Source: Prinia subflava (Eukaryota; Chordata; Aves; Passeriformes; Cisticolidae). Taken from it: 64,000 bases of DNA. A program made the position numbers and the translations under genes. The stretch is from contig NC_086247.1 of assembly GCF_021018805.1 (NCBI RefSeq), forward strand, positions 137,681,602 to 137,745,601. The letters are read 5' to 3'. This document shows positions 15,401 through 30,100 of this stretch, piece by piece; position 1 is the stretch's first letter; every line of letters begins with the position of its first letter. The notes under the pieces are model-generated. The model worked only from the letters and a program-made list of their open reading frames with translations, searched no databases and was not told the DNA's origin.

Positions 15401-18400
15401 CAAGCTAACTGAGAGTGAAGCTTGATTCTTGCTGCCAGCCCAGAGGCACACTGCACTGCAGGAGGAATTTGCTGCTTAAAGCAGCAAAATCCCCAGCGAC
15501 TGAAGTTGAGTTTTGCTCAGTGAGGGCTTATGGAAACCATCCCCCACTTCCTGAGATTTTTGTTATTTATTCATGTGCCACAGCCTGAGCTCAGAAAAGG
15601 GAAAAACTTGTTATTTTAACCAAAGCACCATGAACACCCCCAGAAATTCTCTTCTCCAGTTTTAGCATTTGGATGCCAGAGTACCATCAAATGCTACCTC
15701 TACATCATGGGTTCTTCCAAACTGTAACAGATGCAGTACTTCTGAGGCCAGCTGTCATGCTGCCATCAAAACAAGGCACTACCAGACATATCTACAGATC
15801 TGAACACCGTCCATAACACAAAACCAGATCTACTTAATTACATATTAGTTTAGGATGAGGCTAAACCAGGGATATGTAAGTGGTAAGATGGCCATCCTCA
15901 GGTGTGAAGAGTGGAATCAATAAAATAAAGGATGACCTGGATTCTATCAGCTTACAGGTGATACAATCCTATCGGTGCTGGCTCTTAATATGAGATTTAG
16001 AGTGTATGAGGAAGCTAAATCAAAATACAGTAGCACAGCTAAGAAATTAGACAGCTGAGAAAGGCTAATTTGTTTCAGGCATTTTGACTGGACTTCCTTC
16101 TTTACCTTAATGACTCATAATTACATGAGGTTAGAATACTTGTTATGATTTGAAGGTTCCTCCATTTCCCAAATGGATGTTGTCCTCAGTTACTTCAGCA
16201 TCTCACTCATCACCACAGCAGGCAAAAAGTGCCCTGAGATGGAGAGCTGAAATAACATAAAATTTCTACCATTCTTCCACTCTCAGAAGGCATAATCAGC
16301 CAAGACACATGTGCAGGTCAACTGCATATTTTCAAGATCAGTTTCTTTCTTATTTTTTAATCTAAGTTTTAATTAAAAGAAATTCAAGAACTATTTAGAA
16401 GAATACACAAATTGCTAGTCCACACCAGCAGGCATCTTATTAGTTTACCATACACTACCTATGAGCTAATAAAGAGCAAAAAATATGTACCCTGCTTAAA
16501 AACTTCAATTAGCACTTTTTTCAGCCTAGCTTAGGTGACAAGCCTTATCCACAGCAGAACTAATCTTTTCTAGTCCTGTACTAGATCTGGCCATTACTGC
16601 ATCTTGCTCAATACTTGACTTAATAACACACGTGAGAAAATCCTATAAATGGACAAAGAAGAATCAGCTTCCCAAGGACGATGTTTATCTCCTTTCCAGT
16701 CAGATAAAGGTTGATTTGTAGTTTGAAGGCTTATCTTGCAACTTTATATAGCCTAGTTTTGAACACAGCTCAAAAATATCATCTTAAAATGAAAACAAAA
16801 TCCTCTAAGACACTGAGTTCAACATGCAAGCAGAAATTCCTAGGTTCAAATCAAGCCTTTCAGTCATTATTCAATTTCCTTGTTTTTATATTTTTAAATG
16901 ATGGCCCAACTGACTCTTCCTGAAGCAATGATATGTTTTATTATTTCCATCATGACCCCTCTCGACTGTAAGGTCCCCATCCTACTTGTTCTTACTTTAT
17001 ATTTAGAAGCCTAATAGCTTTTAATCATACCCTTGCTGCTCCTGGTCTTGCCACACAGAGGAATTTGAGATAGAATGACAAAATCAGGTTGATTATTATT
17101 TCTCTCCTGCAAGCAAGGACAGAGAAGCCAGTTACAGAAATAGCAAGCCATGCTCCAGTCCTGGTGTGGGACCACACTGAATTGTATCATTGGATCCACT
17201 GTAAATAATCATCCTAGGACAATGTGTGAGGGGAAGAAGCAAATGCTTTTAGGCATGAACAGGTGAAGCTACACTAAACATTAGCACTCATACAAGGATA
17301 CATTCATTAAGAAGTCATAGCTACTCAGCAGATTCTCAAAGAGAAAGGAAACAACATAAAATACCTGTGATTCTGTGGTCACATTATTTACATTTTTATG
17401 TCCGTAAGATGGAATTAAGTACAATATTACCCAAAATCATTAAATAATATAACTATTTGTTGGAACCAAAATTTAATATTAGAGGGGCAAATTACAGATT
17501 TAGTAGTCTATTTTTTGGAGTTGAGAAAGCAGCAGACACTTTTCTGCTGGTTACTTCTACATGCATAGTCAACATTTCAAATGGAAATGACTGAAGTAGC
17601 AAATGATGGCCTTAGAAAATTGAACAAGCACATTTTGAGTGACAAGACACATTCTGATTTTTGTCAAGTAAAAACCCTACATACACTACAGCTTTTAAAC
17701 AAACAAATTTACAGTTTTATTTCCACTATGGCCACAATGCCCTCTCTGTGACAGCACTAGCAGCAGGGAATAATCAACAATATTCTCCAGCAATATAAGC
17801 TGTCTTGAATAAACCATCTTCAGGGTAACCAGTTTAGATCTTTAGCCATAAATTATATCAACATAATTTCACTTTTTTTGTGGTACAGTAAAGGGAAACT
17901 TCCCTTTGTGGTCTGTGACTGCCCAGTGATGCAGAGATGACGCTGGGGAAGGGACTCCTACTAGGGCTCATGAGGCACATGACAAGTGTTTAGTAAGATG
18001 AACATAGTTGGACAGATTTTCTCACTTCATGCACACTTTTTCAAAGTTTCAAAAAAAACAACAGAAGTTGTCCCAGCTTTAGAAGAACAGCTACCAAGTC
18101 ATTCATAGACATCCCACGAACTAATGAAGTGTTCTCTGTATATATATGACCGGTAAGGGGGCTTTTCCAAGACATGAATAACAGATATCAACGGGTCCCA
18201 AAAGGCTGCTAATAAAGGGAATAAAGTCAAACCAGCAGCAGCATAAAAATTGGCAGTGTTATTACTGGCTTATAAACACTCATGTGAATCATTACTTGGT
18301 TTTCCACCTGCAGATCAAAGTTAACTAAGCACTTATGTGGCCTCAGGAAAATCAGCCAGCAGAAAGCACTAAGCAATTCCTACCTGAATGGCACAAGAAA

Positions 18401-18876
18401 TCCAGCCACAAGCACCCAGCAGGATGTGTTCTTGTGCTTGAGTGGCAGCTTCAGTGATACTGAACAATGAATGCTGTTACTCATCTGCACCACAGTAAGT
18501 TTCTTGTACTTGCTTTTTCCCCTCTGTTTCCCCAAAAAGAGTCAGCTCAAGCACAGCACTACCCAGCTGCCACTAAAACCAACATCCCAAATAGCTGCAC
18601 TGGATGGCACGGGCACAGCAACTGCCTAAATGCTTTAATAGCTGGTTACCTGCTATTTTATTAGGCATAATACACCTCATACACTGCATTTATGCAATTA
18701 AAACATTGACAGAGATAAAACTTTAATTCTATGTAAACCAGGAACTATTCGTATGTGAAGACTGCTGGTTTACTAAGAAGCAAAATAGAAGGAAAATCAA
18801 TTTCAGGCAGTAAGCTAATCAGATGCATCTGAAGAAAAAAAACCAAAACAAGACTCCTTGGAAGGTCCAATATGTG

Positions 18877-18904
18877 ACTTTATATCACATTACTGATATA
18901 AAGT
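18877..18904. repeat. 11-bp inverted repeat, 6-nt loop
   Basis: ACTTTATATCA and TGATATAAAGT are perfect inverted arms separated by CATTAC. They are AT-rich and sit immediately before a tandem duplication. Confidence 0.85.
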
Positions 18905-18964
18905 GATGCATTTCGTCTGTGTTAGTATATCTTAGTGACGCACTTTGTCTGTGTGGCATATCTT
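18902..18964. repeat. Diverged ~32-bp tandem duplication
   Basis: Two adjacent copies (18902-18933 and 18934-18964) share AGTGAYGCA, TTYGTCTGTGT and ATATCTT in order, differing at a few positions and by one base in length. Confidence 0.75.
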
Positions 18965-20629
18965 CCAGACATGAGAGGTTTTCATTAAAAAGACTGCACA
19001 AACACTGATGACTCCTTTGTTACACAAAATTGTCAAAAAGGCCTTTCAGAATCATGTTAACAGGCCTGGATTTTTGGCCTTGATTTCAGAAAACAAGAGG
19101 CTGCATCAGGCCTCTTAATTTAGTATTTAATGAGGTATCTAGAGCTTACAGCCAAATAACCATTGACCAGAAAGACTGTATAATGGTCTAAAACACATTG
19201 AAAACTACACATTCAGCAGACAGTGGAACAGGAATAAGCATATGAAGGAATTGATGACAGTCAATGGCTATTAAAGTAAGCAACTTTGCCCATTCCCCAA
19301 AAATGTGTTCAAACCCCTGCATTCCACAGGGGAAAAAATGTGTGAAACAGAAGTTTCTGGTTCAGTTTCTTCTTTATCAAAGTAACTGCTCTTCCCCATC
19401 ACAGAAAGGCTGACATTGTGGTTGCTCTCTCATAGGTGTACATAACTAAGTATCATGGGGGTTGCTTTGATTTGTTTATTGATAATGTGCTGGGGTTTTC
19501 TTTTTGACTGCAGCAGCTGAACTGCACAGGAATTACAGAAATCCTACATGTGTTCACTTGGGGACATGAAGGGAATTTCTCAGCTGAATGGCTGACAAGG
19601 CAACTCTTACCCATTATACTACTTCCTGAGAAATTTATATTTATCATGTAGAAGGTGATATGCACAAAGTTGACAACAATTTTCATATGCAGTCAAATAA
19701 ACAGAGCAAGCACAACACAGTTTCTTGGAGCCTTGGCCTCTGTCAGGGAGAGAACAGGAAGAACTGGATGTGAAGCAAAGGCCACAGAGAAAACTGTCAG
19801 CACTTTATTACAAGAGGGAACGTCACCCAAGGCAAGCTTAATCTAAACAAAAGGTGCAAGTTTCTTGCCGTATTTAGAGTATTTGTGGCTGCTGACAGGC
19901 ATGGGCAGTCCAAGAGAACCAGACATAAGACATTATCCTTCTAATGTATACAACATGCACTAGTTCCTGCTGATACTTTTGGTCTCTCCACATACTTCTG
20001 GATATATGAAAAGGAAAATTTGGATGGAAGCGGAGCATACAAGATTTGTAGATATGTGATGGCAGTTTCTCCCCTGACTTTGTAGTTATCTCCCCCCCGC
20101 CATTATTTCCTAAAACTTATGATGTGCCTTTTAAGGATACAAAGTCAGCTTTTAGCATACATCCAGCTGCTGCAGCGTAATACCAAAAAGAGTCATGGCC
20201 GAGATCCAGTGCTGCATCACGCTCCAAAATAAAATGGCTTTTCCCAACTCCATGTACTAATCTGCCAAGCTTCAGCTTATGGCTAGCTGTTTAACATTAC
20301 ACTCTCACTATCAAGCAAAAGACTAACTGCAAAGACAGAAACAGACTTAAGTACTACTAGGCTACCACAACATCACTGCTTTGCTTTTTCTTTATCAGAC
20401 CAAACTAATACAACTCCTTACACCTCCCCTGTCCATCTCTGCATCCCTTTCTACTGGACTGTCTCTGGTTTCCCTAAACCACTCTTGAACAACGCAGAGG
20501 TGACAAAAAAAAGAACAGCTCAGACCCAGAACTCCAGATGAAAGTACATCATTGCCTTTCAATCACTGGCTGATTGTCAGCCACAATCTTCCCAAGGCAG
20601 CCCCACCACACTGCTTCATATATTCAGAT

Positions 20630-21000
20630 AGCCTTGTGGTGCTGGCTCACGCTCAGCACAGCACCCATCAGCACACCAGTTCTTTTCCAACCCATTGCTA
20701 CTCACAGTCACCTCCCAGTGCATACAAATGCAATTCAGGCCCTATCCTAGGGTGTAGGACCTTGCACTTTGCCCAGTTTCCCAAGATTTTTGCTGGTTCA
20801 ATAGGAGTCCTGTGTACTGAAGCTCTGCCAGTCAGCATATGAATCACCTTTCTCAATTTAGAGTTAGTCCCAGATTTGTGGCGGATATGCTTTATGTTCT
20901 GAATGGTCTCCAAAGAATGTTCTGAACACTGTGGGCTCCAGTACTGACCCTGCTTGTTAGCAGCAGTCAACCATTTGCTAGTTCTGGCTAATCTTCTCTC
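20630..21000 (-). mobile_element. Old antisense CR1 reverse-transcriptase fragment
   Basis: On the minus strand the fragment reads KCKVLHP, matching the conserved CR1 motif FNKGKCKVLHL, with the following CR1-like stretch in order toward the left (revcomp of TGGCTCACGCTCAGC). Further right, the antisense of a QGSVLEP-like motif is recognisable near 20935. It is heavily decayed and edges are approximate. Because it repeats a region also present in the 22040-22930 fragment, it is a separate insertion. Confidence 0.55.
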
Positions 21001-22039
21001 CAATTAACAGTCCTTCCATCTAGCCCATATGTTCTTCAGGTCAGAGACAAAGGTCAGGGTATTTACTTATTTTTAAAGAGCCAACTGCAGCGTAAAAGTA
21101 CCTGGACAGCTGTACTTTGGAAGCACAGTCACCATTACGAGGGTCTGGAAAGGTCTTTTGCTCCCATCCATAAGTATAGTGAAGTACTTCAAATAATTGC
21201 TTGTTTCTAGGCATGACCATCCACATTCATCAGCAGACTTGTCACATTTTCTACCCTCTTTCTACTTCTTGGCTTTCAAACATGAATTAAACTGTGTTGT
21301 GATCATACACCACAACCCCTAAATGCAGTATCACATTAATCCAAAGTACACACACTCTGAAAGCTCTTTCACACAAAAACTCAATCAGTACGGAGTCACC
21401 ACTGTACCTGCACTGCCTTTTGCCTCACGTGCAATTAATTAAACATGGATGGTACCACGCAAGATTCTTCTGAACTAATTCAGGGGAGTTTTTAAATTAT
21501 TTTTTTAATTCTAAAAGCTTATAACTTTAAATGGTAATGTAAGATGTGCATGTATCTTTTTTTGCTGAGTGCTGTTTTCAGAACACATTGTTTTGCAATA
21601 GTCTCTATTTCACATTAGAGAGCTTCAGATGCAAAAGAAAATCTTCACACTGAATGTTTAAGGGGGGCAGTGTTTCCTGGTAAAAATTGTCGTTTCTTAA
21701 AAAGGAGACTATTGCTTTCTCCATGCTTGGGTTTAAATACTGAGCTATTTAAAAACTGTTTATGTAGAGGGGGAAAAAAAGGAATACTTGGTATACCCAG
21801 TGCTGCAGCTCTGACATAAACATGAGTGCTGATCTGTTACATTTTTCAGTTTTGACACAGTAAACAAGGATGTCCCTGTCAACCTCTCCTCTGAGAAATC
21901 TGGCTGTCCCATCTTCATTCTCGCAAACTTCGTGGAAATAAACCAGCAAAAAATTTATCTTTAAGTACATGTTTTAAGTCAACTCTCATTTCCAAGAAGA
22001 GGAGAGGAAGAGTTGAGTACAGCTGAGAAACAGTGCTGA
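21001..22039. other. Intron 2 stretch between two CR1 fragments
   Basis: AT-rich sequence with T runs and short frames only. No feature recognised. Confidence 0.5.
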
Positions 22040-22930
22040 GTACACAGGGACGATCACTTCCCTAGTCCTACTGGCCACACAACCTCTGACACAGGCCAGG
22101 ATGGCACAGGTGGTCTTGGCCACCTGGGCATGTGCTGGCTCAGGTCCAGCTTCTGTTGACCAACACACCCAGGACCTTTTCTGCTGGGCAGCTTCCCAGA
22201 TACTTCTCCAAGACTGGAATGCTGCAAGGGGTTGTTGCAGTCCAACTGCAGTGCCTGGCACTTTGTCTTACTGAACTTTAGACCATCAGCCTCTTTTGAT
22301 CCATCCAATCTGTCCAGACCCCTTGCAGAGCCTTCCTGCCCTCCAGCAGATCAACATTTCCACCCCCCTTGCTGTGTCTGCAGACTGACTGAGGGTGCCC
22401 TCGATCCCTTCATCCAGAGATCATTGATAAAGCTATTAAACAGGAATGGCCCCAGTACCAAGCCCTGGGGAACACCACTGGTGACCAGTGACCAGCTGGG
22501 TGTAACTCCATTCACCAACACTCCCGGGCCTGGACAGTTTTCTGCCCAGCAAAGAGCACACCCATCCACGCCATGAGCACCCAGCCTCTGCAGGAGATGC
22601 TGTGGGAAACGGTGTCAGAGGTTTTACTGATGTCCAGGTAGACACATCCACAGCTTCTCTCTCATCCACTAAGTGGGTCTCCTTGTCATGGAAGGGGATC
22701 AGGTTGCTCAAGCAGGACTTGCCTTCACAAACCCATCCTGGCTGGGCCTGATTCCCTGGTTTCATGTGTCACATGACAGCATTCAAGATGATGGGTTCCA
22801 TGACCTTCCCTGGCACCGAGGTCAGGCTGACAGGCTTGTAGATCCCTGGATCCTGCATTTGGCCCTTCTGGTAGGACAGTGTCCGGCACATTTGCTAAGT
22901 TAACGCCATCAGTGAAGTCCTGATGCTCGT
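22040..22930 (-). pseudogene. CR1 ORF2 reverse-transcriptase fragment, broken
   Basis: On the minus strand, consecutive pieces in shifting frames spell CR1 ORF2 landmarks in the expected order. From right to left these are an ANV..DT stretch, the PGKVMEQ-equivalent, [45 protein letters not shown] (the strongest match), GLKFSKTKCQALQL, and GCVASRTREVIVPVYSAL. CR1 is the dominant avian non-LTR retrotransposon, and this protein is its reverse transcriptase. Several frameshifts and stops show that it is dead. It lacks the 5' part (normal for CR1) and also the 3' UTR and terminal repeat, so the 3' end was lost by deletion or divergence. It is antisense-readable on the plus strand, which produces a spurious open frame there. 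Confidence 0.9.
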
Positions 22931-26184
<3,254 letters not shown>

Positions 26185-27028
26185 TTAAAAAAAAAATCTC
26201 AATCATACTGAGGAGAAAGTATATGAAAAATATTTAATGATAATAAATTTAGATGCCAAGAAACAATTCATTCAGTAGGAAAAACAACACTACCACGATT
26301 TGTTGGAGTCAAGTTTCTAAAGCCTGTCCAATCCCTCATTTCTCAAAAAGCCTCCAAATCCCCATGACCACTGAAACGCTCCTTTTGCCATTTCTTATGA
26401 GATCATGCAGCCCAGGCTAATTAGGACAGAAAAATATTTTCCCAAAGTTGGGTGTCCCTTATTCCACACGCTATTGACAAAGCCCACCCTGCAGCTATGC
26501 TGGCTACTACTCCCACCGACAGGAGAAGGGCAAGTAGAGCATCAGGATGGCATGCACAGAGGCCTCCTGCATACAGGAGTACTTGTGCAATTATCCCTTC
26601 TCCAACAAAAGCTTAATAAACTTTCCTTGACAGCTGAGAAAGTTCACCATTGACTGAGAAGGTCACGCATATTTTGATGTATCAGAAAGGAATATATGCT
26701 TTCCCCTGAAGGGTTAAAATATAGGGAAAGGGTAACTTTCTCACTGAAATCATATCTTGCTAAGGTAAAGTCTTCAATCTCTGTTGAGGCACAGCTCCCT
26801 AGTCAGAGGGCAGGTTATTGTCCAAGATCAGGAACTGTTTATATGACTTGAGTTGCATGGCTCAAGTAAGTCCCTCCTCTCTGACATGATGGGAGATACC
26901 AACACCACTTCTACCATGAAAACACACAGACAGAACCCCTTTCGAAGTATTCTCTGTATCACAGCTTAGGAGCTGGCAGTGGAGGCCATGTACTTCATCT
27001 GTTATCCACCTTTGCAAACTGGAGCTAT

Positions 27029-27064
27029 CCAGAATTTCATTTTTTTCCAGAATTTCATTTTCTC
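27029..27064. repeat. 18-bp tandem duplication
   Basis: CCAGAATTTCATTTTTTT is followed directly by CCAGAATTTCATTTTCTC (27029-27046 and 27047-27064). The second copy runs into the first hairpin of the adjacent hairpin chain. Confidence 0.85.
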
Positions 27065-27124
27065 TTGCGATGCAAGAGAAATGCATCGCATAAGGAAGTT
27101 ATGCAGTACACAATGTGTACTGCA
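27059..27124. repeat. Chain of four perfect inverted repeats
   Basis: Four perfect inverted repeats follow one another within 66 bp. (1) TTTCTCTTGC/GCAAGAGAAA, 10-bp arms, 3-nt loop, 27059-27081. (2) TGCGATGCA/TGCATCGCA, 9-bp arms, 27066-27090, which overlaps and so excludes (1). (3) GCATAA/TTATGC, 6-bp arms, 27088-27104. (4) TGCAGTACACA/TGTGTACTGCA, 11-bp arms around a single A, 27102-27124. No coding frame or named repeat explains them. The pairing was checked base by base. Confidence 0.9.
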
Positions 27125-30100
27125 GTGCTAGTATTGCTTCTTCCCAATTTTTTGTATTCATGGAACAAATAGTAGACCTCAGCAACCAACAGAAAAGGTT
27201 CATATTAACAGCCTCTTCCAATTAGACTTCAATTTTTATTGTCAGTTTCTTTGAATAACACTCTACACACATCGTATGCAAGAGTTCCAATGTTAAGCAC
27301 AAAGCAAGGCAGCAAAGACATTCCATCAGCATTCAACTGAGCCCTATGTATTCCGTTTTCCATACACTCATCCATTTTTAAATCCTGTCTCTTATTTTTA
27401 AGAGGAAAACCAGAAGGCAAGCTGTTCATATACATTATAAAAGTTGCATCATGACCTAAATACTGCAACGTGTTATGGTATGCTACATTTTGCTTATACA
27501 TTTTTTAAACACCAGTGCATTCCCCTAAATCCAGGAATTTTGTTCATATTCATGACTAACATTCCTAGCAACATTTGACGCTTATTAGTGACACTTGACA
27601 CTTGGTTAATGCCATTCTTCAAATGGAATTCATATACAGATGCCTTCTAAAATGTGAAGCAGTAAGAATGGTTCAATGTAATCTGCTGCCAAAAGGCAGA
27701 ACAGCTATTGCAGGTACTAAGGACAGACTACGTAAAACTCCATTTTTGAGTATTTCCAAATGCAAATGAAGTTATCTTTCATCTAAAAAAAGTAATGACA
27801 TTTCTAGCTGTCAGAAAAAATTAGTAAATGTAACTTTGCTTCTTCAGAAAATATAACCTGCAACAACTACTGAAGGTTCAAGAAACAAATTTCCAAAAAC
27901 ATTTTGGCTTTCTAAAGAGGCATTTTAAACTTAAAATCACCACTAGCAATGACTTTAAAAACATTGTCTTACTGAACTACAGCCTAAAGAAAACAACTGA
28001 TAATTTATACTTGAACTTCTGCCACTGTTGAAAATGGTAAAAATGCAGGTAGCAGATCAGGTGTCTGAAATAAAAACTTTACTGAACTAGGCACAACTAA
28101 TAAAGCAGCAGTCAGCATTAGTGTAACTTCAGATAAACTCAAGTGGAGATCTGCAGCCTTTACTCAAGCAGTTTTCTTTTTACAAAGTTTCAATTAAATA
28201 CTGTTAGGCTAAATACTAAGAGGTGACAAAGTCACAGCACTCCATTACTACGGGTTGTCAAATGAGAAAACTTCAGTTTATAACAAGTTTCTTTTCATCT
28301 GTAATGATTCGTTGATTAAATGTCTTGCTCCCATTTGCCTAAGCATCAAACATTTTAGTTATTTGCTCAAATTACTACTTTGGCAGCAGGATTAAATGAA
28401 CATAGTTGAGATGTGGAATGCATTTCATGTCCTGTAAGAACTAGATTAGGAACATTTTCAAGCCTTGCAGATAATTCAGGCAATTTCAGTTTGCAGATTA
28501 ACAGTTCAGATTAGAACTAACTTGACATACAGTCTCTTGCATTATTTTAATGAGAACTGCTGGCATCCACAAGATATAAGCCAAAAGCAAAGGCGGGAGG
28601 GTAGAGGGAGAAGCCAAGAACTGTGTGACAGAAACAGGAGGAAGCCAAGAGTTCAAATGTTCTTCAACTGTTATTTTCATGTTTCTTTTTAAGCAAAAAC
28701 TGAAAGCAGACTAGAAGACAGTGCACGTGTTCACGAGTTAACTCGATTTTAAAACAACAATACAAAGACTGTCACCTGACTTCTTGACTAATGGTTCAGA
28801 ATTATTTTGCCATCTAGTATTTAAAACTTCAAAGAAATTGTTTTTTCTCCAGTTGGCCTTGATATAAACAAAAATTTGATTTCCTTTAATAGCAAAGTGG
28901 ATGTTCTTTACAGAACATCATAGCTTTTGAAGTTTCCCTTCTGTAAGCTCCCACCTGTATCCCCAGTTCACCTTAAACAGTCTTGTGACTGTGACAAAAT
29001 TGCTGTTTGAAATTGCTTTCAAATAACTAGATTTAATAGTAAAAAATTTTAAAAGAACATTTCTCATATAATTCAATGGGTTATATAAAGAGTTAAGACT
29101 GCACATCAGTCCACACTGCATACCATATATTCTTATCAAATACAACTTGTATTATAAAGCTTCCTTGAAAAGTTTACATAAATACTATAATAAAGTCAAA
29201 ACTGGTTCGGCACCCAAGCAATCGACACAACAAAAAGAGCAGAAGCTTAATTACTGAGTCTTCAGTTCAGTGACATGTCAAGGTCAAACAATGAGGAACC
29301 TGTCCATCACTCTGCAGCTGATCTTTACACATCACATTTTCTTCCCCTCTCCAAAATGCCACCCACACAGGCACATCCCCACAACATTGTGTGTGCATTG
29401 TTCAAGACATCTGCCCTTCCATCTCCCTTTCTCAGCTAATTCCCACCATGTGCCAGTTCATACAGCACACAAGTGCATGTACAGGCTCCCTCCACAAATC
29501 TCATCAGCTCACACTGCAAATCATCTTCAGAAGTCAAACTTTCCACTGCAAACACACTGGTCCATATCCTCAGTACCTGTTGTCCAACCTGTCTTCTCCC
29601 TCTCTCAGCTTCAGTTCCATTCACTGTGCTTGAAACTCCCTGTAAGATAAATTCCCCACCAGAAAAACTGGTTCCATTTGACAAAGGTCACAAAGTAGCT
29701 TATCAGATCACACCAAAAAGCTGGCTGGCCTAGCAAAAACAAATCAAACAGATCAAAATGCCTCCTTAGTATGCAGCATGGGTCGATCCACATTTTTCAT
29801 CTTCAAACTGTTGGAATATGTGTAAATTCAAGCACAGAAAAATTCATCCAGGATGAACTACTAACAGAGAACTGCCCTAAAGCAGCCCGATAATCAGTAA
29901 GTTAAACAGAGCTCTAAAGTTTTCAGTGCCCAATAGCTGTTCAGATGCTTGGAGTTCTGTTGCTGGGCTTGATCACTCTCAGCAGCCAAGCTACAGGAAC
30001 AGCCTTACTCTCGGTTCTATTTGCCTTTGCTGTCACTGCTCATGCACCTTTAAAATGCAACACTGCGTACATTTGCATTTGCTTCACAAGTAAACACAAG

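Larger units (their letters stand above)
4856..20629. other. Intron 2, central stretch
   Basis: Mostly unique AT-rich sequence. Apart from a 13-bp perfect tandem pair at 8347-8372, a possible SINE at 9385-9445 and an inverted repeat with tandem duplication at 18877-18964, I recognise nothing. Short open frames are scattered as expected by chance. Confidence 0.55.

Noticed and set aside
16840..16856. GGTTCAAATC resembling a tRNA B box
   Set aside because: No A box at the right distance and no acceptor-stem pairing, so not a tRNA gene.
22232..22903. Plus-strand open frames of 76-114 codons
   Set aside because: Antisense shadows of the minus-strand CR1 reverse-transcriptase fragment.
29270..29684. 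126-codon plus-strand frame and 82-codon minus-strand frame
   Set aside because: C-rich, His/Ser/Pro-rich composition, no motif and overlap on both strands; looks like chance.
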